Source: Acidobacteriota bacterium
GTDB taxonomy: Bacteria; Acidobacteriota; Blastocatellia; Pyrinomonadales; Pyrinomonadaceae
Assembly: GCA_023389035.1 (NCBI GenBank)
Contig: JAEWFC010000030.1
Location: 1 to 64,000, forward strand
Direction: 5' to 3'
DNA length: 64,000 bases
Under the pieces are notes generated by a model. The model was not told the origin of the DNA and did not search any database. It was given only the letters and a program-made list of their open reading frames with translations. Positions 8,552 through 17,744 of this stretch are shown here, in pieces. Positions within the stretch are counted from its first letter, which is position 1. The number at the start of each line of letters is the position of its first letter. The translations under genes and the position numbers were made by a program.

Positions 8552-10438
8552 CTACTGCTCCTTTGCTTCCTCAAACTCCTCTTTATTCTTAGGATCGAGC
8601 GGCATCGTCTCCTGGCGGTTTTTCGGCCGCTGTTCGCTGCCCGCGCCGACCGCTGCCTTTTTGCCGGATGAATAGTCGCGCTTACGCGGTTCCACGAGCG
8701 AGACGTCGACGGCCTCGTAACTGAAGACGGGAGCCTCCGCCGAGTATTCGGCGATTGTCGTCTTCAGCCATTCCTCGTCGTTTCGGTCAGGAAATTCAGG
8801 CTTGTAGTGAGCACCGCGAGACTCGTTGCGATTGAGAGCTCCGAGCGTGATAACACGTGCCAGCTCAAGCATGTTCTTAAGCTGCCGGGCATGCGGCACG
8901 GCCTGCGTCGCCCATAGGTTGGAATCGTTGATCGAAATTTTGCCGAGACGTTCCTGCAGTTCGAGCAGCTTGTCGTCGGTAGCCTTGAGCTTTTCGTTGT
9001 AACGGACGACGGTTACGTTGTCGGTCATCCATTTGCCCATCTCGTCGTGAAGCTTGTACTGATTCTCGCCGCCGGTGCTCTTGATGATGCCGTCGTTGAT
9101 CTCCTGCTGGCGACGCAGTTCGTCTTCGTAGATACGCTCGCCGTCGGCCCCGCCACGCTCGACATTCTTTGCGTAGTCGATCGCTGACGGTGCGGCGACG
9201 AAGCCGCCGTAAACGCACGAAACAAGCGAGTTGGCCCCAAGGCGATTCGCACCGTGGATAGAGTAGTCGCACTCGCCGGCCGCAAAGAGCCCCGGAATAT
9301 TTGTCCGCTGCTCAGAGTCGACCCATAGGCCGCCCATCGAATAGTGCACGCCCGGGAAAATACGCATCGGAACGTGACGCGGATCGTCGCCGACGAACAT
9401 CTCGTAGATCTCAAGGATCGCACCAAGCTTTCGCGTAAGCGTCTCGGCCGGGATGTGCGTGAGGTCGAGATAGACCTGATTTTCGCCGCCAACGCCGTGG
9501 CCATCGATGCAGACCTGAAAGATCTCGCGAGTAGCGATATCGCGCGGGACGAGGTTGCCGTAGGCAGGATATTTTTCTTCGAGAAAGTACCAGCGTTCGG
9601 CATCCGGAATGTCCTTAGGATTTCGTGTGTCGCCGTCGGTGCGAGGCACCCAGACGCGTCCGCCTTCGCCGCGGGCGGATTCAGACATCAGCCGTAGCTT
9701 GTCCTCGCCCGGGATCGAGGTTGGATGAACCTGGATAAATTCGCCGTTCGCGTAGCGGGCTCCTTGCTGATAACAAGCTGAAACTGCAGAGCCCGTGCAG
9801 GTCATCGAGTTCGTCGATTTACCGAAGATCAACCCCGGACCGCCCGTCGCCATTATCACTGCGTCGGCCTTGAAAGCTTTCAGCTCAAGAGTCTGCAGGT
9901 TCATCGCGATCAGTCCGCGGCAGACCTGATGATCGTCGAGGACGAGCGAGAGCATTTCCCAGCCTTCGTACTTGTTTACGGTTCCGGCAACCTCGAACTT
10001 TCGCACTTGCTCGTCGAGCGCGTAGAGAAGCTGCTGGCCGGTCGAAGCCCCCGCAAACGCCGTCCGGTGATGCAGAGTTCCGCCGAAACGGCGAAAATCC
10101 AGCAGGCCTTCTTTCGTTCGCGAGAACGGCACGCCCATTCGATCGAAAAGGTAAATGATCTCGGGTGCCATGTCGGTCATTCGCTTGACCGGCTGCTGGT
10201 TGGCAAGGAAATCGCCGCCGTAAACGGTGTCGTCGAGGTGCTTTGCGGGCGAATCGCCCTCGCCCTTGGTATTGACCGCACCGTTGATGCCGCCCTGTGC
10301 ACAGACCGAGTGCGAACGCTTTACGGGCACGACCGAGATCAGGTCGATGTCGTGGCCGGCCTCTGCGATCTTCATCGCGGCGGCAAGACCCGCAAGACCT
10401 CCGCCGACGATCGCAAATTTCATCTTAGTAGACGCCAT
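8552..10438 (-). CDS. sdhA: Succinate dehydrogenase flavoprotein subunit
   Basis: A 628-residue catalytic subunit oxidising succinate to fumarate with covalently bound FAD. The dinucleotide loop GGGLAGLAAA lies near residue 12; the FAD-attachment His is in RSHSVCAQGG; the active-site stretch HPTSIPG and the SARGEGGRVWV segment (catalytic Arg) are present. The C-terminus carries a Lys/Glu-rich extension of about 40 residues (GKKAAVGAG onward) that is not needed in most homologues. ATG 10438 was chosen, but ATG 10423, just before KFAIVGGG, is possible because neither has a strong ribosome site. It follows sdhC by 6 nt. Confidence 0.96.
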   Translation of the reverse strand: MASTKMKFAIVGGGLAGLAAAMKIAEAGHDIDLISVVPVKRSHSVCAQGGINGAVNTKGEGDSPAKHLDDTVYGGDFLANQQPVKRMTDMAPEIIYLFDRMGVPFSRTKEGLLDFRRFGGTLHHRTAFAGASTGQQLLYALDEQVRKFEVAGTVNKYEGWEMLSLVLDDHQVCRGLIAMNLQTLELKAFKADAVIMATGGPGLIFGKSTNSMTCTGSAVSACYQQGARYANGEFIQVHPTSIPGEDKLRLMSESARGEGGRVWVPRTDGDTRNPKDIPDAERWYFLEEKYPAYGNLVPRDIATREIFQVCIDGHGVGGENQVYLDLTHIPAETLTRKLGAILEIYEMFVGDDPRHVPMRIFPGVHYSMGGLWVDSEQRTNIPGLFAAGECDYSIHGANRLGANSLVSCVYGGFVAAPSAIDYAKNVERGGADGERIYEDELRRQQEINDGIIKSTGGENQYKLHDEMGKWMTDNVTVVRYNEKLKATDDKLLELQERLGKISINDSNLWATQAVPHARQLKNMLELARVITLGALNRNESRGAHYKPEFPDRNDEEWLKTTIAEYSAEAPVFSYEAVDVSLVEPRKRDYSSGKKAAVGAGSEQRPKNRQETMPLDPKNKEEFEEAKEQ

Positions 10439-10444
10439 ATATTT

Positions 10445-11158
10445 CTAAACTCTTTTCGGAACCACAGACGCCGTCGCCGACGGCTCGCACAATGACTGAG
10501 GCAACAAGCCGCAAGGCCGGACAAAGGCAAACGCCGCATTCGCGCCAACCGCAAACAGCCCGAATGCCAAAGCTACACAGCCGTAAAGGGCATATTTTTG
10601 AGCCTTTTCTCCGATCACGATGCCCCAATCGACAGCGAAAAGCCAGAATCCGTACGCCAGATGCCAGGCCGTCGCCGCGATGCCGAGCAGGTACACGATC
10701 ATTACCCACGGGATCGCGAATTCTGCCGAGACGATGTCGAACGCTCGGTCAGCATTGCCCGCAACCGGTGTCAGATTGAGCCCCGGTATCAGGCCGAAAC
10801 GCAGGTTGATCACGTGGAACAGAATGAAGATGAACAGGAAAATGCCTGTCGCCCGCTGGAAGAAGTAAAACCAGTTGCGGCCGTAATTGTAGGTGCCGAC
10901 GTTCTGCCGGGCCTCGGCCGAAATTATCACGCCGTAGATCGAATGAAACAGCAGCGGGATAAAGATGCCGAAGATCTCAAGAAAAAGCAGAAAGGGCAGG
11001 TCGTGGATGTCTTTGACCGCTTTTTCAAAGCTCGCTTCGCCATTCATCGCCTTGGCATTCGTGAACATGTGCACGAAGAAAAATATCCCAAGCGGAACGA
11101 TGCCGGTGATCTGGTGGAGCTTGCGCAGCAGGAACGTGTAGCTGTAGTTGATCGCCAT
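10445..11158 (-). CDS. sdhC: Succinate dehydrogenase cytochrome b subunit
   Basis: A 237-residue membrane anchor of the single-subunit, type-B (b558) kind, with five hydrophobic helices and a His near the first helix (RKLHQITG) suited to bind heme. It anchors SdhAB and reduces menaquinone or ubiquinone. It is the first gene of the operon; a sigma-70-like promoter lies 50-75 nt upstream. The LysR gene on the other side of the 190-nt divergent region is a candidate regulator. Confidence 0.93.
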   Translation of the reverse strand: MAINYSYTFLLRKLHQITGIVPLGIFFFVHMFTNAKAMNGEASFEKAVKDIHDLPFLLFLEIFGIFIPLLFHSIYGVIISAEARQNVGTYNYGRNWFYFFQRATGIFLFIFILFHVINLRFGLIPGLNLTPVAGNADRAFDIVSAEFAIPWVMIVYLLGIAATAWHLAYGFWLFAVDWGIVIGEKAQKYALYGCVALAFGLFAVGANAAFAFVRPCGLLPQSLCEPSATASVVPKRV

Positions 11159-11205
11159 TAATTGATGTATCTAGAGCCTAAACGGCTGTGGTTTCGAATC
11201 TTCGA

Positions 11206-11234
11206 ATTCTATTACCTTTCTCGCTATTCGGCAA
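11206..11234 (-). promoter_or_regulatory. Candidate sigma-70 promoter of sdhCAB
   Basis: On the minus strand TTGCCG (11234-11229) is separated by 17 bp from TAGAAT (11211-11206), about 47 nt before the sdhC start. Two TTCGAA palindromes at 11193-11198 and 11201-11206 sit next to or overlap the -10 element and could be operator halves for the divergent LysR protein. Confidence 0.5.
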
Positions 11235-11348
11235 TTCTCGCATTTTAGACTTAATTCTGAGCGATATTTCTTATAAGATAAAATGAATTCTATTGCCGGG
11301 AAAGTTAAGTGAAACTCATTTTAAGTCTTATTCGAATATTTAGTCAGG

Positions 11349-12239
11349 ATGCATATCGAAACCCTCAAAGTATTTTGCGACCTTGTCGACCTGCAGAGTT
11401 TTTCGCTCGCGGCGGAGCGCAATTTCATCACGCAGTCAGCCGTCAGCCAGCAGATAAGGACGCTGGAAGAAAAGTTCAAACGCCGCCTGCTCGAACGCGT
11501 CCGCGGCCGTCGTGAAGTAAAGCTGACGCCTGCGGGCGAGGTCTTTTATCGCGAAGCAAAGAACGTTCTAGGGGCATACGATCAGCTGAATGAGAATCTG
11601 CGCGGGCTCGTCGGGAAGATCGGCGGATCGGTAAAGGTATCGACGACCTACAGCGTCGGGCTGCACGAGCTGCCTGCAAAGGTCGGTGAGTTTCTGTCGA
11701 AATTCCCCGCCGCGAAGATCGATCTGGAGTATGCACGAACGACCAAGGTGGTGCGAGACGTTACCACAGGCTCAGCCGAGCTCGGCGTGCTGGCGTTTCC
11801 TGAAGCGAGGCGTGGCCTTAACATCGAGTTTCTGCCCGAACATCGGATGGTGCTAGTATGCCAGCCGGATCATAAATTCGCATCGCGCAAGCAGATCCGG
11901 ACAAGTGATCTCAGCGGCCTCGGCTTCGTGCACTTCGAGCGCGACACGCCGACGCGCAAAGCGATCGACCGGCTGTTAAAAGCAAAAGGCGTTGAGGTCA
12001 ACAAGGTCGCGGAGTTCGATAATATCGAGACGATAAAGCGAGCGGTCGAGGTCGGCTTTGGGCTTGCGATCCTGCCCTTGCCGTCGGTCCTCGACGAGCA
12101 GAGAACGGGGCGGCTGGCGGTTGTGCAGATGGCCGAAAAGGAGTGGGTGCGGCCGGTCGGCGTGATATACCGGAGTGACCGCACTCTGTCGCTTGCGGCG
12201 AAAAAGCTGGTAGGAATTCTGACCGAAAAGAGTGAGTAA
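11349..12239 (+). CDS. LysR-family transcriptional regulator
   Basis: A 296-residue LysR regulator. The N-terminal winged helix-turn-helix (about residues 1-60) contains the typical SLAAERNFITQSAVSQQIRTLE pattern in two parts (FSLAAERNF and SAVSQQI), followed by the linker helix and a periplasmic-binding-protein-like effector domain (about 90-290). The effector is unknown. It is divergent from sdhCAB and is followed after 2 nt by the MgtC-like gene, so it probably controls one or both. The start ATG 11349 is consistent with the family's usual N-terminus (METLKVFCDL-like). Confidence 0.92.
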   Translation: MHIETLKVFCDLVDLQSFSLAAERNFITQSAVSQQIRTLEEKFKRRLLERVRGRREVKLTPAGEVFYREAKNVLGAYDQLNENLRGLVGKIGGSVKVSTTYSVGLHELPAKVGEFLSKFPAAKIDLEYARTTKVVRDVTTGSAELGVLAFPEARRGLNIEFLPEHRMVLVCQPDHKFASRKQIRTSDLSGLGFVHFERDTPTRKAIDRLLKAKGVEVNKVAEFDNIETIKRAVEVGFGLAILPLPSVLDEQRTGRLAVVQMAEKEWVRPVGVIYRSDRTLSLAAKKLVGILTEKSE

Positions 12240-12241
12240 TT

Positions 12242-12724
12242 ATGGAAGCCGATATCCGGGTATTGTTTCAGGTGATCGTCAGCTGTGTTCTGGCGGGCTT
12301 TCTCGGTTGGGAACGCGAGCACGCGGGTAAGGCTGCGGGCCTGCGAACGCATATTCTCGTGGGCGTTGCGGCGACGCTCTTTATTATTTTGGGCGAGAGC
12401 ATGGCACAAAGCTTTCGGGCGTACGGTGATCACGTGCGATTCGACGCCGCGAACCTGATCGGCGCCATTGTAACGGGTATCAGTTTCCTTGGCGCCGGGA
12501 TGATCTTCTTTAAGAAGGACAAAACGGACATCACCGGACTGACGACTGCCGCGGGTATTCTGACCACGTCTGCGATAGGTATGCTCGTCGGGCTGGAGAA
12601 GTATTTCCTCGCGGTCAGCAGTACGGTTATTGTATTCGTGGTGCTGCGTTTCGTGTCCCTTGTTGAATTAAACCGACGGGGCAAAGGGGCTGCCGCCGCT
12701 GATGCAGACGTTGATCCCGTTTAG
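12242..12724 (+). CDS. MgtC/SapB-family membrane protein
   Basis: A 160-residue protein with about four membrane helices and the MgtC signature: GFLGWERE near residue 20, GLRTHILVG, and GLTTAAGIL near residue 98. Family members are linked to growth in low magnesium and, in pathogens, to control of ATP synthase; the role here is open. The C-terminal soluble domain of the long MgtC form is absent, as in SapB-type members. It starts 2 nt after lysR and is almost surely cotranscribed with it. Confidence 0.9.
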   Translation: MEADIRVLFQVIVSCVLAGFLGWEREHAGKAAGLRTHILVGVAATLFIILGESMAQSFRAYGDHVRFDAANLIGAIVTGISFLGAGMIFFKKDKTDITGLTTAAGILTTSAIGMLVGLEKYFLAVSSTVIVFVVLRFVSLVELNRRGKGAAAADADVDPV

Positions 12725-12754
12725 ATTTTCCTAGCCATCCGTCCTGCGTTTGTA

Positions 12755-12778
12755 TATAGTATCTTCCCAAACTATATC
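12755..12778. promoter_or_regulatory. Inverted repeat before the M36 peptidase gene
   Basis: ATATAGT (12755-12761) and ACTATAT (12772-12778) form a perfect 7-bp inverted repeat with a 10-nt spacer, 52 nt before ATG 12830. The left arm also looks like a -10 box (TATAGT), so this may be an operator over the promoter. Confidence 0.4.
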
Positions 12779-12829
12779 GGCTGACCATTTGGAGCGCCGG
12801 CAGGCGCACGCAAACCTGCAAGGAGACCT

Positions 12830-15800
12830 ATGAAACGATCTGCATCTATATTGTTGTTCGTGTCCTTTGCCGTTTTTTCCCTTTCCGAAAGCTCGATCCG
12901 CAACGTTAGTTCGACTGAAAGAACTACCGAGTTCACACTCGAAAATTTCGATATTCGCACTGACTCCGGACAGCCCGGGAATAAGCGGCTAAGCGAACAC
13001 CGGCAACAAACCGCAGATTCGTTCCTTGCACGATATCCCGATGCAAAGTTGGAACCTCATCCGGCCCTCGACACATTCGAAGTGATCTCCACCGCACCCG
13101 GGGCAGGCCGATATCTCACGTCGCCGAGCAGCACTGATCGAGTCGCGATCCTCCGCCAGTTTGTCGCTGATCACCGCGATGTTTTCGGTCTCGCGGACGA
13201 CGGCATGTCCGGCTTACAGGTCACCGCCGACTACAGCAATCCGAACGGGGCCTTATCGTTCGTGCATCTTGAGCAGACGATCGCCGCCGTGCCCGTCTTT
13301 CAGGGTGAGATCAAAGCTGCTTTTACCCGACGGAACGAGATCGTGCGGATAATCAACGGGTTGACGCCTGTGAGCGAAACTCGCCAAACATTCGGAAAAG
13401 CATCCGACGCCGTTATTCATGCTGCCCGTCATTTGCATGTCGAAATGCCGTCAGAAACGTTGTTTGGTCGAATAATAGCCGAATCACCCAACCGTGTGAC
13501 ATTCGAACGCGGACCCTTTGAGGACGAGGTCGTCGCCGAGCGATTCTACTTCCCAGTCTCCACGACCGATCTGCGTGCTGCATGGCGCGTTCTGATCTGG
13601 ACGGACGCCGTCGGCTATTACGTGGTAGTTGATGCAGGCAGCGGTGAGCTCCTGTGGCGAAAGCGTATTACCGAGTTCCAAACCCAACCCGCTACATATA
13701 ACGTTTACGGCGGAACGGGAATGATGAAGTCCGGCGACAGTCCGACCCCGGGAACGCCAGGATGCTCGAATCCGGGAACATGTGTCGAACCGCCGATCGT
13801 CGCACGGCAATCGTTCACGCTCATTGGAAATGAGGCACCGTACAGCTTTAATAACCTCGGCTGGATCACGGACGGTGAGAATCGTACCTTTGGAAACAAC
13901 GCCGAGGTCGGTATCGATCGAGACGGTACACAGGGCATCGACCCTAACGGGTGGGCGACCGGAGTTCCCGCTAGGAACTTTGTTTATAACTACAACCCAT
14001 CGCCAGGCTCACCGCCGCCGGGCGAATCTCCGACCCCCGCGCCGCCGCAGCCGTATCCGCCGACCGCGTTCCAGCAAGGCTCTGTCACGAATGCGTTCTA
14101 TGTTGCCAACCGATGGCATGACGAACTCTATCGTCTCGGATTTACCGAACAGGCAAGGAACTACCAGAACGACAACTTTGGGCGAGGCGGCACGGGTTCG
14201 GATCCGGTCATGGTCGAGGTGCAGGAAGGCATCGGCACTAACGGTGCAAACTTCTCGACGCCAGCCGACGGCGGTCGCCCTCGTGCCCAAATGTTTGTAT
14301 GGACCGGCACAAATCCGTCCCGTGACGGGGCACTCGATAGCCAAATAGTTGTGCACGAACTAACGCACGGCCTCTCAAGCAGACTGGTCGGAAATGCAAC
14401 CGGCCTGACGGCAAACATGGCGCGAAGCATGGGTGAAGGGTGGTCGGATTTCTTTGCTCTGGCGATGCTGTCCGAACCAGAAGATGATCCTTACGGGATC
14501 TATTCGATCAGCTCTTATGTCGCGCAGGGTATAATTCCCGGGTCAAATGCGACTCAGTATTATGGTATCCGGCGATTCCCCATCGCTCGAAAGGCATCGG
14601 TCGGGCCGAACGGACTTCCGCACAACCCGCTTACTTTCCGATATTTGAACTCAGATTGCGCCGGCCTGATCGGCACGCCGAGTTCGAATCCGCCGCCGAA
14701 CAGCGCATATCCACGAGGTCCGTTCGGGACGGGAAACTGTGATCAGGTCCTGAACGCCGGTGAGATATGGGCGAGCGCGCTTTGGGAGGTGCGGGGCCAA
14801 TTGATGGACCTGCACGGAGCGGAAGAAGGTAATCGGCGAGCGCTGCAGTACGCCGTCGACGGAATGAAGCTGGTGCCGCTAAACCCGACCATGCTGAACG
14901 GACGCGATGCTTATCTGGCTGCGGCCCAGGTGACGGATGCTGCTGACGTCTGTTTTGTCTGGCGCGGGTTCGCGATGCGCGGGCTCGGCTTTTCCGCATC
15001 GATCCAGAACGCCGGCAGCGGCACCAATAACACTTCCGTGACCGAGGCTTTCAATGTTCCGGCCCAGTGCCTCATTCCTCCCGTCGCAGATTTCGACGGA
15101 GACGGAAAATCCGATGTCTCGGTGTTCCGGCCGTCAGAGGGCAATTGGTATCTGAACCGTTCCGCGACAGGCTTCACCGCCGTCAACTGGGGGATCGCCA
15201 GCGACATCATTGCTGCTGCCAACTACGACGGCGATGATAAGACGGACGTAGCGGTCTATCGCTTGAACGATTCGGGGCAGCCCGACCTATATGTGTTGAA
15301 TAGTTCTGACGGAACCGTCTCGTATCGGTTCTGGGGCTCGGCAGGCGACGTTCCGGTAACGGGCGATTTCGACGGCGACGGCAAAGATGACTCCGCGATA
15401 TTCAGACCATCAACCGGAGTTTTTTGGGTAACGCAAAGTTCAGGTGGCGGCGTTCTGACGTCGCGTCCATTCCCTGCGGGCCGGCCCATCAGCGGTGATT
15501 TTGACGGAGATGGACGGGCGGACATGGGAACGATGTCGAACGGGCAGTGGCACATTTCATCATCAACGCGTGACCACAGTTCAGGTGTCATCCATAACTG
15601 GGGACTTGCCGGTGATGTTCCTGTGCATTCCGATTATGACGGCGATGGCCGGCTCGATCTCGCGGTCTATCGACCATCAAACGGCAACTGGTATATCCAG
15701 AAGAGTTCCGGAGGCATAGCCATTTATCATTTCGGCCTGGCGACAGATGTACCCGTTCCCGGAGACTACGACGGCGATGGGATCGCGGACATCGCGGTGT

Positions 15801-15904
15801 ATCGCGATGGGCTGTGGTATATCAATCGGAGCACGAGCGGCTTGGCAGTAGTGTGGTTCGGTCTCGCATCAGATCGGCCCGTCCCCGCAGGCATGACGCC
15901 GTGA
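12830..15904 (+). CDS. Secreted M36 (fungalysin-type) metallopeptidase with C-terminal DGDG repeats
   Basis: A 1024-residue secreted zinc peptidase. The signal peptide (residues 1-21) is followed by a propeptide with FTP/PepSY-like segments (about 50-280), then the catalytic region with H509-ELT-H513 and the downstream GEGWSDFF glutamate motif of gluzincins. A proline-rich linker lies at about 385-405. Residues about 750-1024 hold roughly seven repeats of the form DFDGDGxxDxxVxRPSxGxWY, with Ca-binding-like DxDGDG loops, probably a beta-propeller. AAGGAG sits 6 nt before ATG. The stop abuts the convergent HD-GYP stop with no gap. The same repeat builds the protein at 35022-36005. Confidence 0.92.
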   Translation: MKRSASILLFVSFAVFSLSESSIRNVSSTERTTEFTLENFDIRTDSGQPGNKRLSEHRQQTADSFLARYPDAKLEPHPALDTFEVISTAPGAGRYLTSPSSTDRVAILRQFVADHRDVFGLADDGMSGLQVTADYSNPNGALSFVHLEQTIAAVPVFQGEIKAAFTRRNEIVRIINGLTPVSETRQTFGKASDAVIHAARHLHVEMPSETLFGRIIAESPNRVTFERGPFEDEVVAERFYFPVSTTDLRAAWRVLIWTDAVGYYVVVDAGSGELLWRKRITEFQTQPATYNVYGGTGMMKSGDSPTPGTPGCSNPGTCVEPPIVARQSFTLIGNEAPYSFNNLGWITDGENRTFGNNAEVGIDRDGTQGIDPNGWATGVPARNFVYNYNPSPGSPPPGESPTPAPPQPYPPTAFQQGSVTNAFYVANRWHDELYRLGFTEQARNYQNDNFGRGGTGSDPVMVEVQEGIGTNGANFSTPADGGRPRAQMFVWTGTNPSRDGALDSQIVVHELTHGLSSRLVGNATGLTANMARSMGEGWSDFFALAMLSEPEDDPYGIYSISSYVAQGIIPGSNATQYYGIRRFPIARKASVGPNGLPHNPLTFRYLNSDCAGLIGTPSSNPPPNSAYPRGPFGTGNCDQVLNAGEIWASALWEVRGQLMDLHGAEEGNRRALQYAVDGMKLVPLNPTMLNGRDAYLAAAQVTDAADVCFVWRGFAMRGLGFSASIQNAGSGTNNTSVTEAFNVPAQCLIPPVADFDGDGKSDVSVFRPSEGNWYLNRSATGFTAVNWGIASDIIAAANYDGDDKTDVAVYRLNDSGQPDLYVLNSSDGTVSYRFWGSAGDVPVTGDFDGDGKDDSAIFRPSTGVFWVTQSSGGGVLTSRPFPAGRPISGDFDGDGRADMGTMSNGQWHISSSTRDHSSGVIHNWGLAGDVPVHSDYDGDGRLDLAVYRPSNGNWYIQKSSGGIAIYHFGLATDVPVPGDYDGDGIADIAVYRDGLWYINRSTSGLAVVWFGLASDRPVPAGMTP

Positions 15905-17206
15905 TCAGTCGAGCGACATCAGGACGACGGGCTTTGTGGGCGACAGCTCATTTAGCCCGGACTTGAGGGTTGCGAAGAGGTTCTCTGTCTCCATATATTC
16001 GCGGCCGAGCAGCTTGCGGTATTTCTTTTCCTTTGCATCGCCCGAGAGTTCTTTAAGCAGCGAACGATAGAGTGCTGCAACTATCTCCGGTGCGAACTGC
16101 TTTCCCGCGTTTCGCTGCAGGTCCTCGAACACTTCGTTTGCCGGCCTGCGACGCTTGTACGGACGGTCGGTCGTCATTGCGTCGAATGAATCGGCGAGAT
16201 TTACGATCTTTGCTATGTACGGTATCTCGCGATCATAAAGCCCGTCAGGATAACCGCGTCCGTCCAGCCGTTCGTGATGATATTTTGCGGCGAGCGGCAC
16301 GTCAGCGTACGGATGATTGATCGGCATCAGAATGTCGAAGCCGGCGTGCGGATGACGGTTAAGCTCCGATGATTCCTTCGCGTTAATACGGTAAGGCGCG
16401 TTGATGATCTTTCGTTCGACGGTGATCTTGCCCACGTCGTGAAGGTAACCCGCGACAGCCGCTCCCTCGACCTCCTCCTCGTTCCAGCCGAGCTCAGCGG
16501 CTATCAGTTCAGAGTATTTCCCAACCCGGACCGAGTGGCCCTCGGTGTACTTGTCCTTGCGGTCGATCGCTGCCGCGAACGCCCGGACGGTATCGCGATA
16601 GGTAGTTCGCAGTTCGTCGTAGAGCCGGCGATTTTCCTCCGCCTTTCGTTCGAGCTCGACGAGCATTCCGCGATGGGCAATAGCGACACCGATGTGCCGG
16701 GCCATCGCACAAATTATCTCGTGATCGTAACTGGTGAATGGCTCGCCCGTCGCCTTGCGGCCAAGGAATACCGCACCGACATTCTCACCGCGAATGACCA
16801 GCGGAACGAAAAGCTCAAGGTTCGAACGCTCGAAACTCTGATCAAAGACCTGAAAGAAAGGCAGTGCCTTTGCCTGTGCGATCTCTATCGGGTAAAGGCC
16901 GTTCGCGAGAAACTGACGCTCGTCTTCCGGACATAATTCCAGTGAGATCGGAAAAGCATCGCCAAGGCCTCGTCCGGCAAGCATCGTCAGTTCATGATCG
17001 AACCGCGAGTATCGAGCCACGCCGCCGCGCATTATCGCCAGCGAACCGAGCATCAGGTGAAGCGATGTGCGGATCGTTTCCTGGAAATTCCGTGTGTTCG
17101 ATACCTCTTGACCGAGCTCTGCAAGCGCACCGAAAGTATGGATCAGGCGGTGGCGTTCCTCCGCGATCTTCTTAAAATTCGATGTCTTTATGTCTTGGAT
17201 CTTCAA
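15905..17206 (-). CDS. GAF/HD-GYP protein, probable c-di-GMP phosphodiesterase
   Basis: A 433-residue soluble protein. Residues about 25-190 look like a GAF sensor. The C-terminal HD-GYP domain carries GHSVRVG, YLHDVGK (the HD pair), the HPHAGFDIL stretch and HHERLDGRGYPDG, the complete GYP signature. These residues fit hydrolysis of c-di-GMP to GMP. The start is a TTG whose TTGA overlaps the TGA stop of the STAS gene (4-nt overlap), which means strong translational coupling; no ATG occurs in the first 45 codons. The context suggests control by, or of, the STAS protein. Confidence 0.92.
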   Translation of the reverse strand: MKIQDIKTSNFKKIAEERHRLIHTFGALAELGQEVSNTRNFQETIRTSLHLMLGSLAIMRGGVARYSRFDHELTMLAGRGLGDAFPISLELCPEDERQFLANGLYPIEIAQAKALPFFQVFDQSFERSNLELFVPLVIRGENVGAVFLGRKATGEPFTSYDHEIICAMARHIGVAIAHRGMLVELERKAEENRRLYDELRTTYRDTVRAFAAAIDRKDKYTEGHSVRVGKYSELIAAELGWNEEEVEGAAVAGYLHDVGKITVERKIINAPYRINAKESSELNRHPHAGFDILMPINHPYADVPLAAKYHHERLDGRGYPDGLYDREIPYIAKIVNLADSFDAMTTDRPYKRRRPANEVFEDLQRNAGKQFAPEIVAALYRSLLKELSGDAKEKKYRKLLGREYMETENLFATLKSGLNELSPTKPVVLMSLD

Positions 17207-17541
17207 TTGATAGCAGCGGCTCCGTGGGCAAAGCTTACATGCCGGGTCACACCAAGCATATCAAATAGCTCGACGGTGTCCTCATTCACGTCAGAAAAAA
17301 CGATGCTGGCGCCGTAGATCTTCGCCGAATCGATCATACCGAGCAGGATCGAGACGCCGATCGAGTTGACCATCTCTGTACGAGAAAAATTCACAACTAT
17401 CTGCTTGCATCCGCTGGCGAGCTTATTGCGGCATTCGCGCTCAATGGTCTCGCCTGTGAGCTTGTTTAAGTAATCACCTGCGAAAACGACAGCCGTCTCA
17501 CCTTCAGAACGAACCACTCCCGGAGTTTCGGGCAAGTTCAT
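17203..17541 (-). CDS. STAS-domain protein (anti-sigma factor antagonist type)
   Basis: A 112-residue single STAS domain. The phosphorylation loop reads VNSIGVSILLG, placing S60 where RsbV/SpoIIAA proteins are phosphorylated by their kinase partner. The preceding Asp of the usual DSSG is an Asn here. It starts at ATG 17541 and is coupled to the HD-GYP gene by a 4-nt overlap. A HATPase of the matching RsbW type is encoded 1.7 kb away as part of a larger fusion (19189-21354). Whether the two interact is inference. No sigma factor is encoded nearby. Confidence 0.87.
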   Translation of the reverse strand: MNLPETPGVVRSEGETAVVFAGDYLNKLTGETIERECRNKLASGCKQIVVNFSRTEMVNSIGVSILLGMIDSAKIYGASIVFSDVNEDTVELFDMLGVTRHVSFAHGAAAIN

Positions 17542-17684
17542 AGATTAACTTTTCCTTGTTTTTACTTGATCTACTTGGGAGGTAAATGTACCGATGTTTT
17601 TAACACAGATGCCCGAATATGACAACAAGAAAATTTCGCAGTTCGGTAAAGAATGTAGCGGGATTCGGCATTCGATGCAGCAAA

Positions 17685-17700
17685 TGGAACGGCAGTTGCA
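17685..17700 (+). promoter_or_regulatory. Candidate sigma-54 (-24/-12) promoter
   Basis: TGGAAC (17685-17690), five bases, TTGCA (17696-17700). The -12 element is perfect and the -24 has one mismatch (A for C). It predicts a leader of about 34 nt before ATG 17745, with AAAGGAG as ribosome site. The rest of 17542-17744 shows nothing else I can name. Confidence 0.55.
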
Positions 17701-17744
17701 CACAACGAGATTGAATCAGACATTCGTATCAAAGGAGAACACTT

